Virus record (IMG/VR): IMGVR_UViG_3300017963_000417
Coordinates: 1 to 42,082 of that record
From: a virus
Reading direction: 5' to 3' (one strand)
DNA: 42,082 bases
Both the position numbers and the translations under genes were made by a program. Shown here one piece after another: positions 13,187-21,014 of this stretch. The notes below the pieces were generated by a model. The model was not told where the DNA came from. It ran no database searches and saw nothing but the letters and a program-made list of their open reading frames with translations. The stretch's first letter is position 1, and the number at the start of each line of letters is the position of its first letter.

Positions 13187-13518
13187 GTTTCCACAGCTGG
13201 CCGGACGCACCGAAGGAGCTGCTGTTCCTTCGCAACGTCCACCGACACACGTTCCACTTCCGTGTGCGGGCTTCGGTCAAGCACACCGACAGGGCGATCG
13301 AGTTCACGGTGATGAAGCGCTACCTGTACGAGGTGATTATCAGTCACTTTGGGCCCAACTGTGCCGCGGACTTCGGATCCAAGTCCTGTGAGATGTTGGC
13401 ACAGTGGCTGCACGACAACGCCAAGGAGTACACCGATGAGATCGTGGAGATCGGTGTCTCAGAGGACGGCGAGTTCGAAGGGATACTCCAATGGCATCAG
13501 ACCGTACGCCCTGGATAG
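13144..13518 (+). CDS. QueD/PTPS-like paralog lacking the catalytic cysteine (124 aa)
   Basis: Lining up with the QueD at 9804 is straightforward: FLRNVHRHTFHF here against ACKNIHGHTYHC there, IEFTVMKRYL against IDFGVIKSSL, and SCEMLAQWL against TAENIAHML. The zinc histidines (His17, His33, His35) are kept, but the catalytic Cys23 of QueD is Leu29. It is therefore probably not a carboxytetrahydropterin synthase. It may catalyse another pterin or deazapurine step, or be a structural subunit. The gene starts 43 bases inside the dpdA end with an internal AAGGTGAG ribosome site and overlaps mazG, so it is made together with DpdA. Confidence 0.72.
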   Translation: MCVSQYVEVRFQVVGFHSWPDAPKELLFLRNVHRHTFHFRVRASVKHTDRAIEFTVMKRYLYEVIISHFGPNCAADFGSKSCEMLAQWLHDNAKEYTDEIVEIGVSEDGEFEGILQWHQTVRPG

Positions 13519-13832
13519 AGATGCTGGAGGACTTCTATCGAGCGCACGGCCTTCCCCTCGGGGACGGCTCGATGCAGAACGCGCACTTCCACATGCTTCT
13601 CCTCACCGAGGAGGTGGGCGAGCTCGCCTCGGCTGTCAACAAACGGAAAGAGAACAAGACGGTTCCCGACGAGTTGGCAGACGTGTTGTACGTAGCCGTC
13701 GGCATGGCGGTGTCGATGGGCATCGACATCGAGGACGTGTTCCTCAGGATCCACAACGCCAACATGCGGAAGAAGCTAGCGAAGTTGGAGGAGCTCCGTG
13801 GTCGCCATACGAAAGCCAAAGGCAAAGCGTAG
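13491..13832 (+). CDS. mazG: MazG-like nucleotide pyrophosphohydrolase (113 aa)
   Basis: The all-helical MazG signature is present: EEVGE followed by DELADVLY (about residues 40-65), giving the EXXE and EXXD metal-binding motifs. These enzymes hydrolyse (d)NTPs to monophosphates and pyrophosphate. In phages they may clean non-canonical nucleotides or act on ppGpp. Next to a deazaguanine operon and before the DNA polymerase, control of the nucleotide pool is likely. ATG 13491 lies within the preceding gene and the end overlaps the polymerase by 35 bases. Confidence 0.88.
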   Translation: MASDRTPWIEMLEDFYRAHGLPLGDGSMQNAHFHMLLLTEEVGELASAVNKRKENKTVPDELADVLYVAVGMAVSMGIDIEDVFLRIHNANMRKKLAKLEELRGRHTKAKGKA

Positions 13833-15711
13833 AGCAGCCCGGCTCCTGCCGGGGAAGGTGATTGCGGTCGACACCGAGACCGATGGCCTCAACGTCTATC
13901 GAGGCCATCGGCCGTTCCTGATCGTCTTCGCCAACACCGACGGCGAAACGCACATCACGTGGTGCGACAACAAGAAGGAGATGGCGTTGGTCCGTCAGTG
14001 GATGGCGGACCCCAGCATCGTCAAGATATTCCACAACGCGAAGTTCGACCTCAAGATGCTGGCCGCCGTCGGTGTTCAGGTGAAGGGCCGCATACACGAC
14101 ACGATGATCCTGGGCCATATGCTCAGTGCCCAGGGGCCCGCAGGACCGGACTACCAGGACAACTGCCTGGCGCGGTTGAAGATGGAAGTGCTGGCGGCCA
14201 AGTTCCTACCGGACCAGCGGAAGCTGACTGGACCAGCAGACTGGATCAAGCAGCATCGACACTCCTTCCAGAAGGAGCATGGCCGGCCGCCGAACTACTC
14301 GGACGTGCCACGGGACCTGATGGACGAGTACGCCCGACAGGATGCTTTGATCACACTGCAGTTGTTCTATCTGTTCTTCCCACACGTGAAGCGCCTGAAC
14401 CTGAAGGACGTCTACGACGTCGAGATGGAGTTGCTGCGCTACATCATCGAGATGGAAGACCGTGGCGTGATCATGGACATACCGTTCATGAAGCGCCGGG
14501 TGGTCGAGCTGACCAACCTGGCGGATGCCTCTGAGAAGAAGCTGCGGGAGATGTGCAAGCCGATCACCAAGTGGCGGAAGAAGACCCGACAGCGGCAGGG
14601 GCAGAAGTACAAGGTCCGTGTGAAGGAGATCATTGAGCCGAAGAACATCAACTTCAACTCCGATCCCCAGATGCAGGAGGTGATCTACGGCCAGTTGAAG
14701 CTGCCAGTGGTGGCCAAGACAAAGAGTGGTGCACCCAGCCTGGACGAGCGGGCCCTCAGCCGACACAAACACCCGTTCACCAAGGAGCTGATCCGCTGGC
14801 GGCAATACATCAAGGTGAGGGACACGTACTTCATCGGCTACCAGGAACGCATGGTCGATGGTGTGCTCCATCCCAACTACGCGCAGCAGGGCACCCAGTC
14901 CGGCCGCTTCTCGTCCTCGGACCCCAACCTGCAGAACATACCGATGGAGAGCCAGGTCCGTGAACGAGCTGGCGCCGATGTGATCTACAAAGGTGTGAAG
15001 CGGGCATTCATCCCTCGCAAAGGGTTCACCAACTGGCACTTCGACTACTCCCAGATCGAGCTGCGGCTGTTTGCCCACGAGTCCAGAGACAAGCGAGTAG
15101 TCGACGTGATGACCTCTGGCCGTGACCTGCACGACGAGACCTGCATCGCACTGTACGGCAAGCTGGACGAGAAGCTGCGGGTCCTGGCGAAGATCGTGAA
15201 CTTCGGCATCCTGTACGGCATGGGCCGAAAGACCTTTGCGTGGAAGCTCAAGTGTACTCAAGAGAAGGTCGAAGAGCTCCTCCAGATGTACTACAACAAC
15301 TTCCCTGGCGTCCGAGACTTTCAGCAGCGGGTGATCAGCCAGGTTCGTTCGCACGGGTACATCCACAACTGGGCCGGCCGCCGCTACCATATCAACCCAC
15401 AGTTCGCGTACAAGGGTGTGAACTACCTGTGCCAGGGCGGTGCGGCCGATGTCCTGAAGCGAGCAATGGTCCGAGTAGGCCGCTTCCTGAAGGGCCTGAA
15501 GTCCAACATGATCATGACGATTCACGACGAGATCGTGGTCGAGGTCCACGAGAGTGAGAAGCACTTCGTGCCGAAGGCGATCTGTCGGATTATGATGCAC
15601 AACCCACAGGTCAACATACCGTTGAAGGTGTCCGCCGAACGTGCGGACGGGTCCTGGGATACCCTGACCAAGGTGAAGCTGACCGAGCTTGGCCTTCCGG
15701 AGGTGAACTGA
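13798..15711 (+). CDS. polA: Family A DNA polymerase with 3'-5' exonuclease (637 aa)
   Basis: The N-terminal exonuclease domain shows Exo I (Asp25 and Glu27 in VDTETDGL), Exo II (FHNAKFDLKML) and Exo III (ARQDALITLQL). The polymerase domain shows motif A (DYSQIELRL, from about residue 416), motif B (KIVNFGILYGMG, about 465-476) and motif C (HDE, about 576-578). There is no 5'-3' exonuclease domain, as in T7-like phage polymerases. GTG 13798 has GGAGGAG upstream and lies inside mazG. It presumably replicates the phage genome with the primase-helicase at 6926. Modified bases are added afterwards by DpdA, so standard dGTP would be used. Confidence 0.95.
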   Translation: MVAIRKPKAKRRAARLLPGKVIAVDTETDGLNVYRGHRPFLIVFANTDGETHITWCDNKKEMALVRQWMADPSIVKIFHNAKFDLKMLAAVGVQVKGRIHDTMILGHMLSAQGPAGPDYQDNCLARLKMEVLAAKFLPDQRKLTGPADWIKQHRHSFQKEHGRPPNYSDVPRDLMDEYARQDALITLQLFYLFFPHVKRLNLKDVYDVEMELLRYIIEMEDRGVIMDIPFMKRRVVELTNLADASEKKLREMCKPITKWRKKTRQRQGQKYKVRVKEIIEPKNINFNSDPQMQEVIYGQLKLPVVAKTKSGAPSLDERALSRHKHPFTKELIRWRQYIKVRDTYFIGYQERMVDGVLHPNYAQQGTQSGRFSSSDPNLQNIPMESQVRERAGADVIYKGVKRAFIPRKGFTNWHFDYSQIELRLFAHESRDKRVVDVMTSGRDLHDETCIALYGKLDEKLRVLAKIVNFGILYGMGRKTFAWKLKCTQEKVEELLQMYYNNFPGVRDFQQRVISQVRSHGYIHNWAGRRYHINPQFAYKGVNYLCQGGAADVLKRAMVRVGRFLKGLKSNMIMTIHDEIVVEVHESEKHFVPKAICRIMMHNPQVNIPLKVSAERADGSWDTLTKVKLTELGLPEVN

Positions 15712-16019
15712 TGGTCGCTGTACGCAAGAAGAAGCAACCGGCCGGCCGCTACGAGTGCCCGGCACGTATCGAAGTGGATCGGCAAGGCAACGCTGTGATG
15801 GTACGTGTGTACCGGACTGACCGCGATCACCCGTACTCGTTGGCGATGTCCTTCTTCATCGACGACCCGACGATCAAGTCGGGCGACATGTTGATCGTGA
15901 CCTACGGCACCCTGCGGGACAACCTGCGGGCAATGGCCGGCCAGCTGCTGGGGAGTGAAGGAACCGCGCGGAAACGCGCTTCTAAACCGCGGAGAATCCC
16001 GCGAAAGAAGCGTGTCTAG
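15711..16019 (+). CDS. Small basic protein of unknown function (102 aa)
   Basis: The ATG overlaps the polymerase TGA (TGATG). The first residues (MVAVRKKKQPAGRY) and the last 20 are strongly basic. The middle has strand-rich segments (NAVMVRVYRTD, LAMSFFIDD, DMLIVTYGT) followed by a helix. No family is recognised. The 3' end encodes Arg/Lys codons inside two GC-rich stems: GCGCG (15966-15970) with CGCGC (15975-15979) around a GAAA loop, and CGCGG (15988-15992) with CCGCG (15999-16003). Confidence 0.7.
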   Translation: MVAVRKKKQPAGRYECPARIEVDRQGNAVMVRVYRTDRDHPYSLAMSFFIDDPTIKSGDMLIVTYGTLRDNLRAMAGQLLGSEGTARKRASKPRRIPRKKRV

Positions 16020-16020
16020 A

Positions 16021-16070
16021 GTGTGCTTCGCACGGGTTTTCAGGATCCGACCCGAAGAGGTCGGGGTATT
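16021..16070 (+). promoter_or_regulatory. Two tandem hairpins upstream of the resolvase gene
   Basis: A short stem GTGC-TTC-GCAC followed by GGGTTTT lies at 16023-16040. A second stem, CCGACC (16047-16052) with GGTCGG (16059-16064), is followed by GGTATTT. Both resemble weak terminators. They follow two more stems inside the end of the previous gene, so a stretch of about 100 bases is highly structured. It probably tunes readthrough into the last two genes of the arm. No promoter was recognised here. Confidence 0.4.
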
Positions 16071-16090
16071 TGAGCGGAAGAGGGCAATCC

Positions 16091-16618
16091 ATGACAGCTG
16101 TGCATCGGAAGCGACGTGAAACGCGCCGGGCAGCGATAGACCCAGGGACCCAGAAGATCGGCTGGGCTGCCGACTGGCAGGGCAGCATCGCCTACGGCGG
16201 CATCAAGGTGACCCGCGGTGACTGGATCCAACGATCGATGGCGATCCTGAAGGCCATCGGTGAGCAGGCTCGGCCGGTGTGCTATGCGGACGAGGTGATC
16301 ATCGAGATGCCTCGAGTATGGAACAGCCCCGGCGGGGTCCAGTCCGCGCTCAGCGGCTCGACGATGAAGCTGATGTGGTTCGTCGGCATGCTGACTCGAC
16401 ATGTGATGGCTTGGGCTCCACGTTTCCGCGTGGGCCTGTTGGGCGCCGGCATCTGGCAAGGCAACATGAGGAAGGAGCACATCTACAACCGGATGGACCG
16501 ACGCTACGGCCCGTTGAACTTCCCATCGAACGAAGCCCACTGGGACATCTCGGACGCGATCGGCCTGCTGCATTACAGCCGGACTGATTGCGAGGAGGAC
16601 ATACAATGGGTCTCATGA
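16091..16618 (+). CDS. RuvC-like Holliday junction resolvase (175 aa)
   Basis: The fold is RNase H-like with the acidic residues expected of RuvC: Asp17 in AAIDPGTQKIGWA, Glu in VIIEMPRVW (near residue 75), and Asp in WDISDAIGLLHY (near 160). Length matches RuvC (about 170). It should cut branched recombination or replication intermediates before packaging. ATG 16091 has AGAGGG upstream; a TTG at 16070 is a weaker alternative. It overlaps the glycosylase gene by 13 bases. Confidence 0.82.
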   Translation: MTAVHRKRRETRRAAIDPGTQKIGWAADWQGSIAYGGIKVTRGDWIQRSMAILKAIGEQARPVCYADEVIIEMPRVWNSPGGVQSALSGSTMKLMWFVGMLTRHVMAWAPRFRVGLLGAGIWQGNMRKEHIYNRMDRRYGPLNFPSNEAHWDISDAIGLLHYSRTDCEEDIQWVS

Positions 16619-17211
16619 CGGAACGAGTCCGATGCCGTAAGTGTGCGCTGGGCCAAGGACGACTGACGGTGCCACCCACTGGTGTCGATGGCAAGCAGTA
16701 CCTGACCTTTGTGGGCGAAGCTCCCGGTGCGAACGAAGACCAGTACGGCAAGCCGTTCATCGGCAAGGCCGGCAACATCCTGGTGGAGCTACTGGAGATG
16801 CTGGACCTGAAACGTGAGCAGGTGTTGATCACCAACGTCTGCAAATGTCGACCGCCGGCCAACAGGGACCCGTACGACGACGAGCGAGAAGCCTGCATCC
16901 ATCAATGGTTGATCCACGAGCTGACGGCCCGTGGCGATGATGGCCTGCGGCTGGTGATACCACTGGGCAAGGTGGCGATGACCGCCTTCCTAGGGGAGCG
17001 TTCCATCTACGACGCCGCCGGGCGGGTGTGGAGCACGGAGTACCTGACAGGAACCCTGTGGGATCGCCTCGTCCCGTGGGGTGCCCCCGTCCTGCGGGTC
17101 TACCCGTTGCTCCACCCCGCCTCGATTTTCAGATCAGGTGAGAACAGGAAGCGCTTTTGGGCCGACGCTGGAAAGCTGAAGCGCTTCCTGGTTGAGAAGT
17201 GGTGGCTCTAA
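16606..17211 (+). CDS. Family 4 uracil-DNA glycosylase, Fe-S type (201 aa)
   Basis: Signatures are CRKC near the N-terminus (the first Fe-S cysteines), VGEAPGANED and GKPFIGKAG (active-site loop), ITNVCKCRPPANRDP with further cysteines, and LLHPAS near the C-terminus. Length fits family 4 enzymes. It removes uracil from DNA. ATG 16606 lies inside the resolvase gene with GAGGAG upstream. A glycosylase is uncommon among phages, which more often encode inhibitors of the host enzyme. Its stop overlaps the stop of the convergent gene by four bases. Confidence 0.9.
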   Translation: MGLMTERVRCRKCALGQGRLTVPPTGVDGKQYLTFVGEAPGANEDQYGKPFIGKAGNILVELLEMLDLKREQVLITNVCKCRPPANRDPYDDEREACIHQWLIHELTARGDDGLRLVIPLGKVAMTAFLGERSIYDAAGRVWSTEYLTGTLWDRLVPWGAPVLRVYPLLHPASIFRSGENRKRFWADAGKLKRFLVEKWWL

Positions 17212-17405
17212 CGTGCGCTGCGAAGGCCCTCACGGATACGCTCGCGGGGCGTCATGTTGGCGATCGCTGCTCGCCCTTGGCGCTCCGCTGCGGCGCGGGC
17301 CCGATCTCGGCTGGCTTGATCACCCTCGGTGTACGTGTAGCACTTACCGCTGTCGCCCCACTTGAAGCCCGGCTTGCCATCTGACTGACATCGACGAACA
17401 GGCAT
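17208..17405 (-). CDS. Small Arg/Ala-rich protein (65 aa), last gene of the late operon
   Basis: ATG at 17405 follows GAGGAGG with a 5-base spacer; a GTG three bases upstream is possible. The N-terminal half has a compact motif with two cysteines (VRRCQSDGKPGFKWG, then SGKCYTYTEGD) that I have the impression of seeing in other phage proteins but cannot name. The C-terminal half is a charged helix rich in Arg and Ala. Function is unknown. It is the last gene of the leftward arm and converges with the uracil glycosylase gene. Confidence 0.65.
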   Translation of the reverse strand: MPVRRCQSDGKPGFKWGDSGKCYTYTEGDQASRDRARAAAERQGRAAIANMTPRERIREGLRSAR

Positions 17406-17424
17406 CACGTCCTCCTCTCAGGAT

Positions 17425-17469
17425 GCCTCGGGTGGTTCACGGCCCGGCAAACCGATCCCCACCCGAGGC
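17425..17469 (-). repeat. Perfect 11-bp inverted repeat between genes
   Basis: GCCTCGGGTGG (17425-17435) and CCACCCGAGGC (17459-17469) are exact complements around a 23-base loop. There is no T-run on either side. It lies downstream of the glycosyltransferase gene on the minus strand and may be a factor-dependent terminator, an mRNA-processing stem or a repressor site. It is the main feature of the 71-base gap. Confidence 0.55.
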
Positions 17470-17479
17470 GGACGGCAGC

Positions 17480-18196
17480 TCACCACGAGTTGTCGTCTTC
17501 CACAGTTTCCTTCCAGTCCTCCGGTGTCGGGTCCGGCCGGCCTTCGCGATCGGTCACTTGGCGAAGATGTGCGAGCATGTACCGAACCCGCTCTTCGACT
17601 CCGCGCCAGCCGGCGTAGTGGACCATCCGCACTTCCTTGCCGGGGCGGCCTTGGCTGACCCAGAGCCAGTTGAGTTGTGCCGGCAGAGACACAGCTTCGT
17701 CACGTAGGTGCTTCTCGATCGCCATGTTGATCGGTGTCTGCTCCCAGAAGAAGTAGGTGCGGACCGTCTTGCCGTGGGCCGGCATCAGCTTCTGTGCTTC
17801 CTTGAACATCGGGATGCTGTCCCGGCTGGCGATGAAGAAGCCGGTGTTGAAGTAATGCCTGGCGCCGGTCAACGTAGGCTCTTCACGTATGGCGGTCAGA
17901 GCCGCCTGAGGGCAGTCCGACACAGCAGCGAACGGCACCGGGTCCTTCGGCAACAGATCCATCACAGGCCTGAGAGGCACCATGTCCGCATCGAACCACA
18001 GGATGCGATCGACATCGTCCTCTACCAGCTCCCACAGGAACGGCTTGATCCAGGCTCCTCGCCAGAGGGGGAACGGCACATGTTCCGGAAGGATCAGCCG
18101 AGTCTCGATCTCGTTCAGCTCCCGAAAGCGATCGGTGATGATGTCGCGGATCGGCGCGTAGTGACCATCGCCGTACGTCAACGCTACGGTCTTCAT
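17480..18196 (-). CDS. Glycosyltransferase, DXD type (238 aa)
   Basis: The start is ATG 18196, overlapping the preceding stop (TGATG). The chain looks like a GT-A-fold sugar transferase: MKTVALTYGDG at the N-terminus, ILWFDADMVPL with a D-X-D motif (about residues 84-94), then HYFNTGFFIA and a late HYAGW, as in GT8 or galactosyltransferase-like families. It would move a sugar from a nucleotide-sugar donor; acceptor unknown. It sits with a pyruvyltransferase-like and a GT9-like gene at the end of the virion operon, so glycosylation of virion proteins or of host surface glycans is plausible. There is no signal peptide. Confidence 0.75.
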   Translation of the reverse strand: MKTVALTYGDGHYAPIRDIITDRFRELNEIETRLILPEHVPFPLWRGAWIKPFLWELVEDDVDRILWFDADMVPLRPVMDLLPKDPVPFAAVSDCPQAALTAIREEPTLTGARHYFNTGFFIASRDSIPMFKEAQKLMPAHGKTVRTYFFWEQTPINMAIEKHLRDEAVSLPAQLNWLWVSQGRPGKEVRMVHYAGWRGVEERVRYMLAHLRQVTDREGRPDPTPEDWKETVEDDNSW

Positions 18197-18999
18197 CAGA
18201 TGCCCAACCTCTCGCATACCTTCGCCTTGAACCTCACATTGGCCGCACGACATTCCTCGAGGGCCCCGGGGTAGACCGGAGCATCCTTCACACGTTCCAG
18301 CACGGCTTCGTCGGACAGCTTGGCCAGAGGCAGGATCAACGGGGCGTGCCGCATGGCGTAGAACTTACTGGAGAACGGCACGGCGATGACCTTCCGGCCC
18401 AACAGCGTTGCCCAGTACGTGCCGTGGTAGGAACTGGTCACCACACACTCGCCAGAAGCCAGATGACTGAGCACCTTGAAGAAGTGTTCACCGGTGCCGT
18501 CGTCCTTGCCCAAGGCCACGGTGGCGCGATCGAACGTAGTAGCCTTCCGAAGCGGACGGGCTGGCTGCTCGTATGCCACAATGGCCTGTGTGGGAGCCTT
18601 TGCGCGGAACAACTCGAACACTGGCAGCATACAAGTAGGACAAGGCACCCAATCGCAGTCGGGCATGCCCCAGTCTCGCATGCCTCGCAGCTCGCAGGCC
18701 ATCAGCCAGTCCGGGTAGTCCGCTTGTTCCTTTCCCCAGAAGTCGTGCCCGTTGGACCACAGGACACGAGTGCCCTGGCAGTCCGCCAACATCTGCTTCA
18801 GGCGATCCTGCCAGGGCTCGTGGAACATGCCACCGCCTCCTACGATCAGGTCGCCGTCGAAGGACTGGCCGCCTCTCTGCTTGGTGTAGTTGTCGAAGCC
18901 GATCACTTCGTCGATCGGCAGATCGGGGAACAACTGCCACATGCCGTACAGTCGATTGGCCAGGTTGTTCGGATGATCGTAGTAGACGTTGAGCAACAC
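18196..18999 (-). CDS. Polysaccharide pyruvyl transferase-like protein (267 aa)
   Basis: GTG 18999 follows AGGAGGTGA. The family pattern is visible in the glycine-rich DLIVGGGGMFHEP (about residues 50-62) and in VVTSSYHGTYWATLLGRK (about 200-217), which resembles the substrate-binding motif of CsaB/WcaK-type enzymes. These add pyruvate ketals to sugars of cell-wall polymers or exopolysaccharides. A CPTC motif near residue 117 could bind metal. It overlaps the downstream glycosyltransferase by three bases. The target is unknown. Confidence 0.72.
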   Translation of the reverse strand: MLLNVYYDHPNNLANRLYGMWQLFPDLPIDEVIGFDNYTKQRGGQSFDGDLIVGGGGMFHEPWQDRLKQMLADCQGTRVLWSNGHDFWGKEQADYPDWLMACELRGMRDWGMPDCDWVPCPTCMLPVFELFRAKAPTQAIVAYEQPARPLRKATTFDRATVALGKDDGTGEHFFKVLSHLASGECVVTSSYHGTYWATLLGRKVIAVPFSSKFYAMRHAPLILPLAKLSDEAVLERVKDAPVYPGALEECRAANVRFKAKVCERLGI

Positions 19000-19009
19000 G
19001 GGTCACCTC

Positions 19010-19480
19010 CTACTTGGCTTGCTTCGCTTCCCGCTTCCTGCGGTTCACAATGCCGGAGATCAGCGCCATCACCTTGGCCTGCGGCGTGGTGGCCATCAGG
19101 ATCTTGGCTCCGATCCCCATCGCGGACTTCGCTCGGTCCAATGCCAGCTCTCGGGCCTTCTGCTTCTCGTCTTCCTTCAGCTTCTTGCCGTCGAGCTTCT
19201 TCTCCTTGACGTACTCTTCCCAGGCGTTGTTGACGCCCACCTCGAGTCCGTCCAGCATTGCCTGGAGCCACGCCTTGCCCACGGCCTTCTTACCGAGCCA
19301 GGCAAACACTGCAGCGATCACCAACGACACCATCTGCCCCAGACCACCGCCCGGGATGGCGTCCAGCACGCCCTCGCCATCCGCAGCTACTTCCACGGCC
19401 GGCCCTGCCTCCTGGGCGAACACCACCATCGGAAGCAGCACAGCAAACGCCACGATCAACGCCGCCATCAGATACCGCAT
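19010..19480 (-). CDS. Exported or membrane protein, possibly holin-like (156 aa)
   Basis: ATG 19480 has GAAAGGAGGG upstream. Residues 1-22 form a hydrophobic signal-like segment (MRYLMAALIVAFAVLLPMVV) ending in a possible FAQ cleavage site. A second hydrophobic helix lies near residues 45-65 (MVSLVIAAVFAWLG). The rest is a long charged helix with many Lys and Glu, and a basic C-terminus. The topology fits some small phage holins of the LLH type, but no endolysin is nearby, so this remains a guess. An alternative is a membrane anchor for the neighbouring glycan enzymes. Confidence 0.6.
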   Translation of the reverse strand: MRYLMAALIVAFAVLLPMVVFAQEAGPAVEVAADGEGVLDAIPGGGLGQMVSLVIAAVFAWLGKKAVGKAWLQAMLDGLEVGVNNAWEEYVKEKKLDGKKLKEDEKQKARELALDRAKSAMGIGAKILMATTPQAKVMALISGIVNRRKREAKQAK

Positions 19481-19504
19481 GCGTCCCTCCTTTCAAGAGG
19501 TTGG

Positions 19505-20995
19505 TTACTCGTCACCGCCAAGCAGACCGAGGACCCGGCGTTCCACAAGCCGCGGCTTCAGGTCCTGCATCAAGCCACAGCCCCAGGAACACCAGTGCTT
19601 CCAGCCGTTGTCCTGGTAGTAGGAGCACCCAGTGCAGCTGCCCGGTGCCTGCATCACCTTCACTGTCGGCCAGCCACCGAAGACCACATCACCGTTGGTG
19701 ACACCGCAGATCGCCAATGCCTTGCTCTTCACCCAGCCGGCCAAGTGGGCCATGCCGCTGTCATTGCCCACCAGCACATCGGTCTGCTGAATCACGGCAG
19801 CGATGAGGTGCTCGTCATCGGACATGAAGCGACGTGCCGGGATACGGAACACGTGATGCTTCTTGTCCCGTGGCCGATCGATCAGGTAGACCGCTACGCC
19901 CTGCTTCTTCAGGCGATCGATCAGTTCGTGGTAGCAGCGCAAAGGCCATTGCCGCATCGCACTGTTGGCAAACGGTACGACAGCCACGATCGGCCGGCCG
20001 TCCCGTTTGGGCAGCTTCAGGAACTCAGCGGCCTTCTCACGGGCCTCGTTCCTGATCTTGATGTCCCAGCCCTCGATCTCATGGAACGGGATGTCGAACT
20101 GCTTGGCGAAGAACTGATGCCGGTTCCAGCCGTACAGCTCACAGGTGGCGTCCATCTCGATCATTCGCAATGGTGAAGAGTGGCAGGCGAACTCGCCCAC
20201 ACGACGATCCTCGTCAGTCAAGTCCAACACCGGGACCCGATCACAGGCCGCCAGACGAGCCCAGTGCATCCGTTGCGGCACCGTTGTTACGCGTACCTGG
20301 ATTCCCTGTGCCTTGTTGATACGGTCCAACGCCTGGACGATCACACCCTGCATCATCGTATCACCGATGCCGGCACAGTCGATCGCATTGCCGTCTGCAA
20401 TCCGGGCCGGGCCGATGAAGTCGAACGTCTTCGGTAGCGGCTCGTGCCGAGTCACCACGTGGATCGGCAGAACAACGGTGTCGAAGTACTTGCCAGGACC
20501 CCACAGGCCTCGAGGGCATCTGGACTGGACCCACTTGGCCCGCTCTGCTACGTTGCAGCCACAGCCGTAGCGTTCCGGATGCTCCAACGTAGCGTCGTTC
20601 TCCGGATCGCCACAGTAGATGTGGCCGTCCAACTCACGCTTGATCGGTTCCAGCGTGTCGTCACCGTTCTCATCCCACACCAACTGCTTGCAGACCTTGC
20701 AGATGTCCACACGCATCCGTGTGATGGACGGCTCTTCGCGACGGGGATGATCGATGTCCTCTGGCGGGTCCTTTGGCTCGATAGGCAGGACCTCGTTGCC
20801 GACGATCTTCTTCGGCTCGTCAGTCTGCTGACCGGAGATGTGCACTCCGTCGTGGGCGATGGTGATGACTGGCATTCGGTCACGCGGCGCCTCGGGCGCC
20901 TGCTTCTTCTTGCCTCCACAACCACCGCACGTCTTCCTGGTCTTCTTCCCAACCGGTTGCGTCGTCTTCTTCTCGCCATTCGTGTTGCCGGTCAC
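19505..20995 (-). CDS. GT9-like (heptosyltransferase-type) glycosyltransferase with Cys-rich N-terminus (496 aa)
   Basis: The C-terminal two thirds resemble ADP-heptose LPS heptosyltransferases: GPARIADGNAIDCAGIGD in the first lobe, VAVVPFANSAMRQWP, then TDVLVGNDSGMAHLAG (about residues 405-420) in the nucleotide-sugar lobe. About 190 residues precede this. They include a KTCGGCGGKKK cluster near residue 25 and further cysteine pairs (CKVCKQ, YGCGCN) that could bind metal. A last Cys-rich patch (GSCTGCSYY, HWCSWGCG) lies near the end. The start is GTG 20995. Its place right after the tail-hub gene suggests it acts on virion or host surface glycans; acceptor unknown. Confidence 0.75.
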   Translation of the reverse strand: MTGNTNGEKKTTQPVGKKTRKTCGGCGGKKKQAPEAPRDRMPVITIAHDGVHISGQQTDEPKKIVGNEVLPIEPKDPPEDIDHPRREEPSITRMRVDICKVCKQLVWDENGDDTLEPIKRELDGHIYCGDPENDATLEHPERYGCGCNVAERAKWVQSRCPRGLWGPGKYFDTVVLPIHVVTRHEPLPKTFDFIGPARIADGNAIDCAGIGDTMMQGVIVQALDRINKAQGIQVRVTTVPQRMHWARLAACDRVPVLDLTDEDRRVGEFACHSSPLRMIEMDATCELYGWNRHQFFAKQFDIPFHEIEGWDIKIRNEAREKAAEFLKLPKRDGRPIVAVVPFANSAMRQWPLRCYHELIDRLKKQGVAVYLIDRPRDKKHHVFRIPARRFMSDDEHLIAAVIQQTDVLVGNDSGMAHLAGWVKSKALAICGVTNGDVVFGGWPTVKVMQAPGSCTGCSYYQDNGWKHWCSWGCGLMQDLKPRLVERRVLGLLGGDE

Positions 20996-21014
20996 GATGG
21001 CACGCTCCTCTCCT

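Noticed and set aside
14206-15765. 519-codon open frame opposite the DNA polymerase gene
   Set aside because: It is a complete shadow of a gene with clear exonuclease and polymerase motifs; composition is low-complexity Leu/Val/His-rich.
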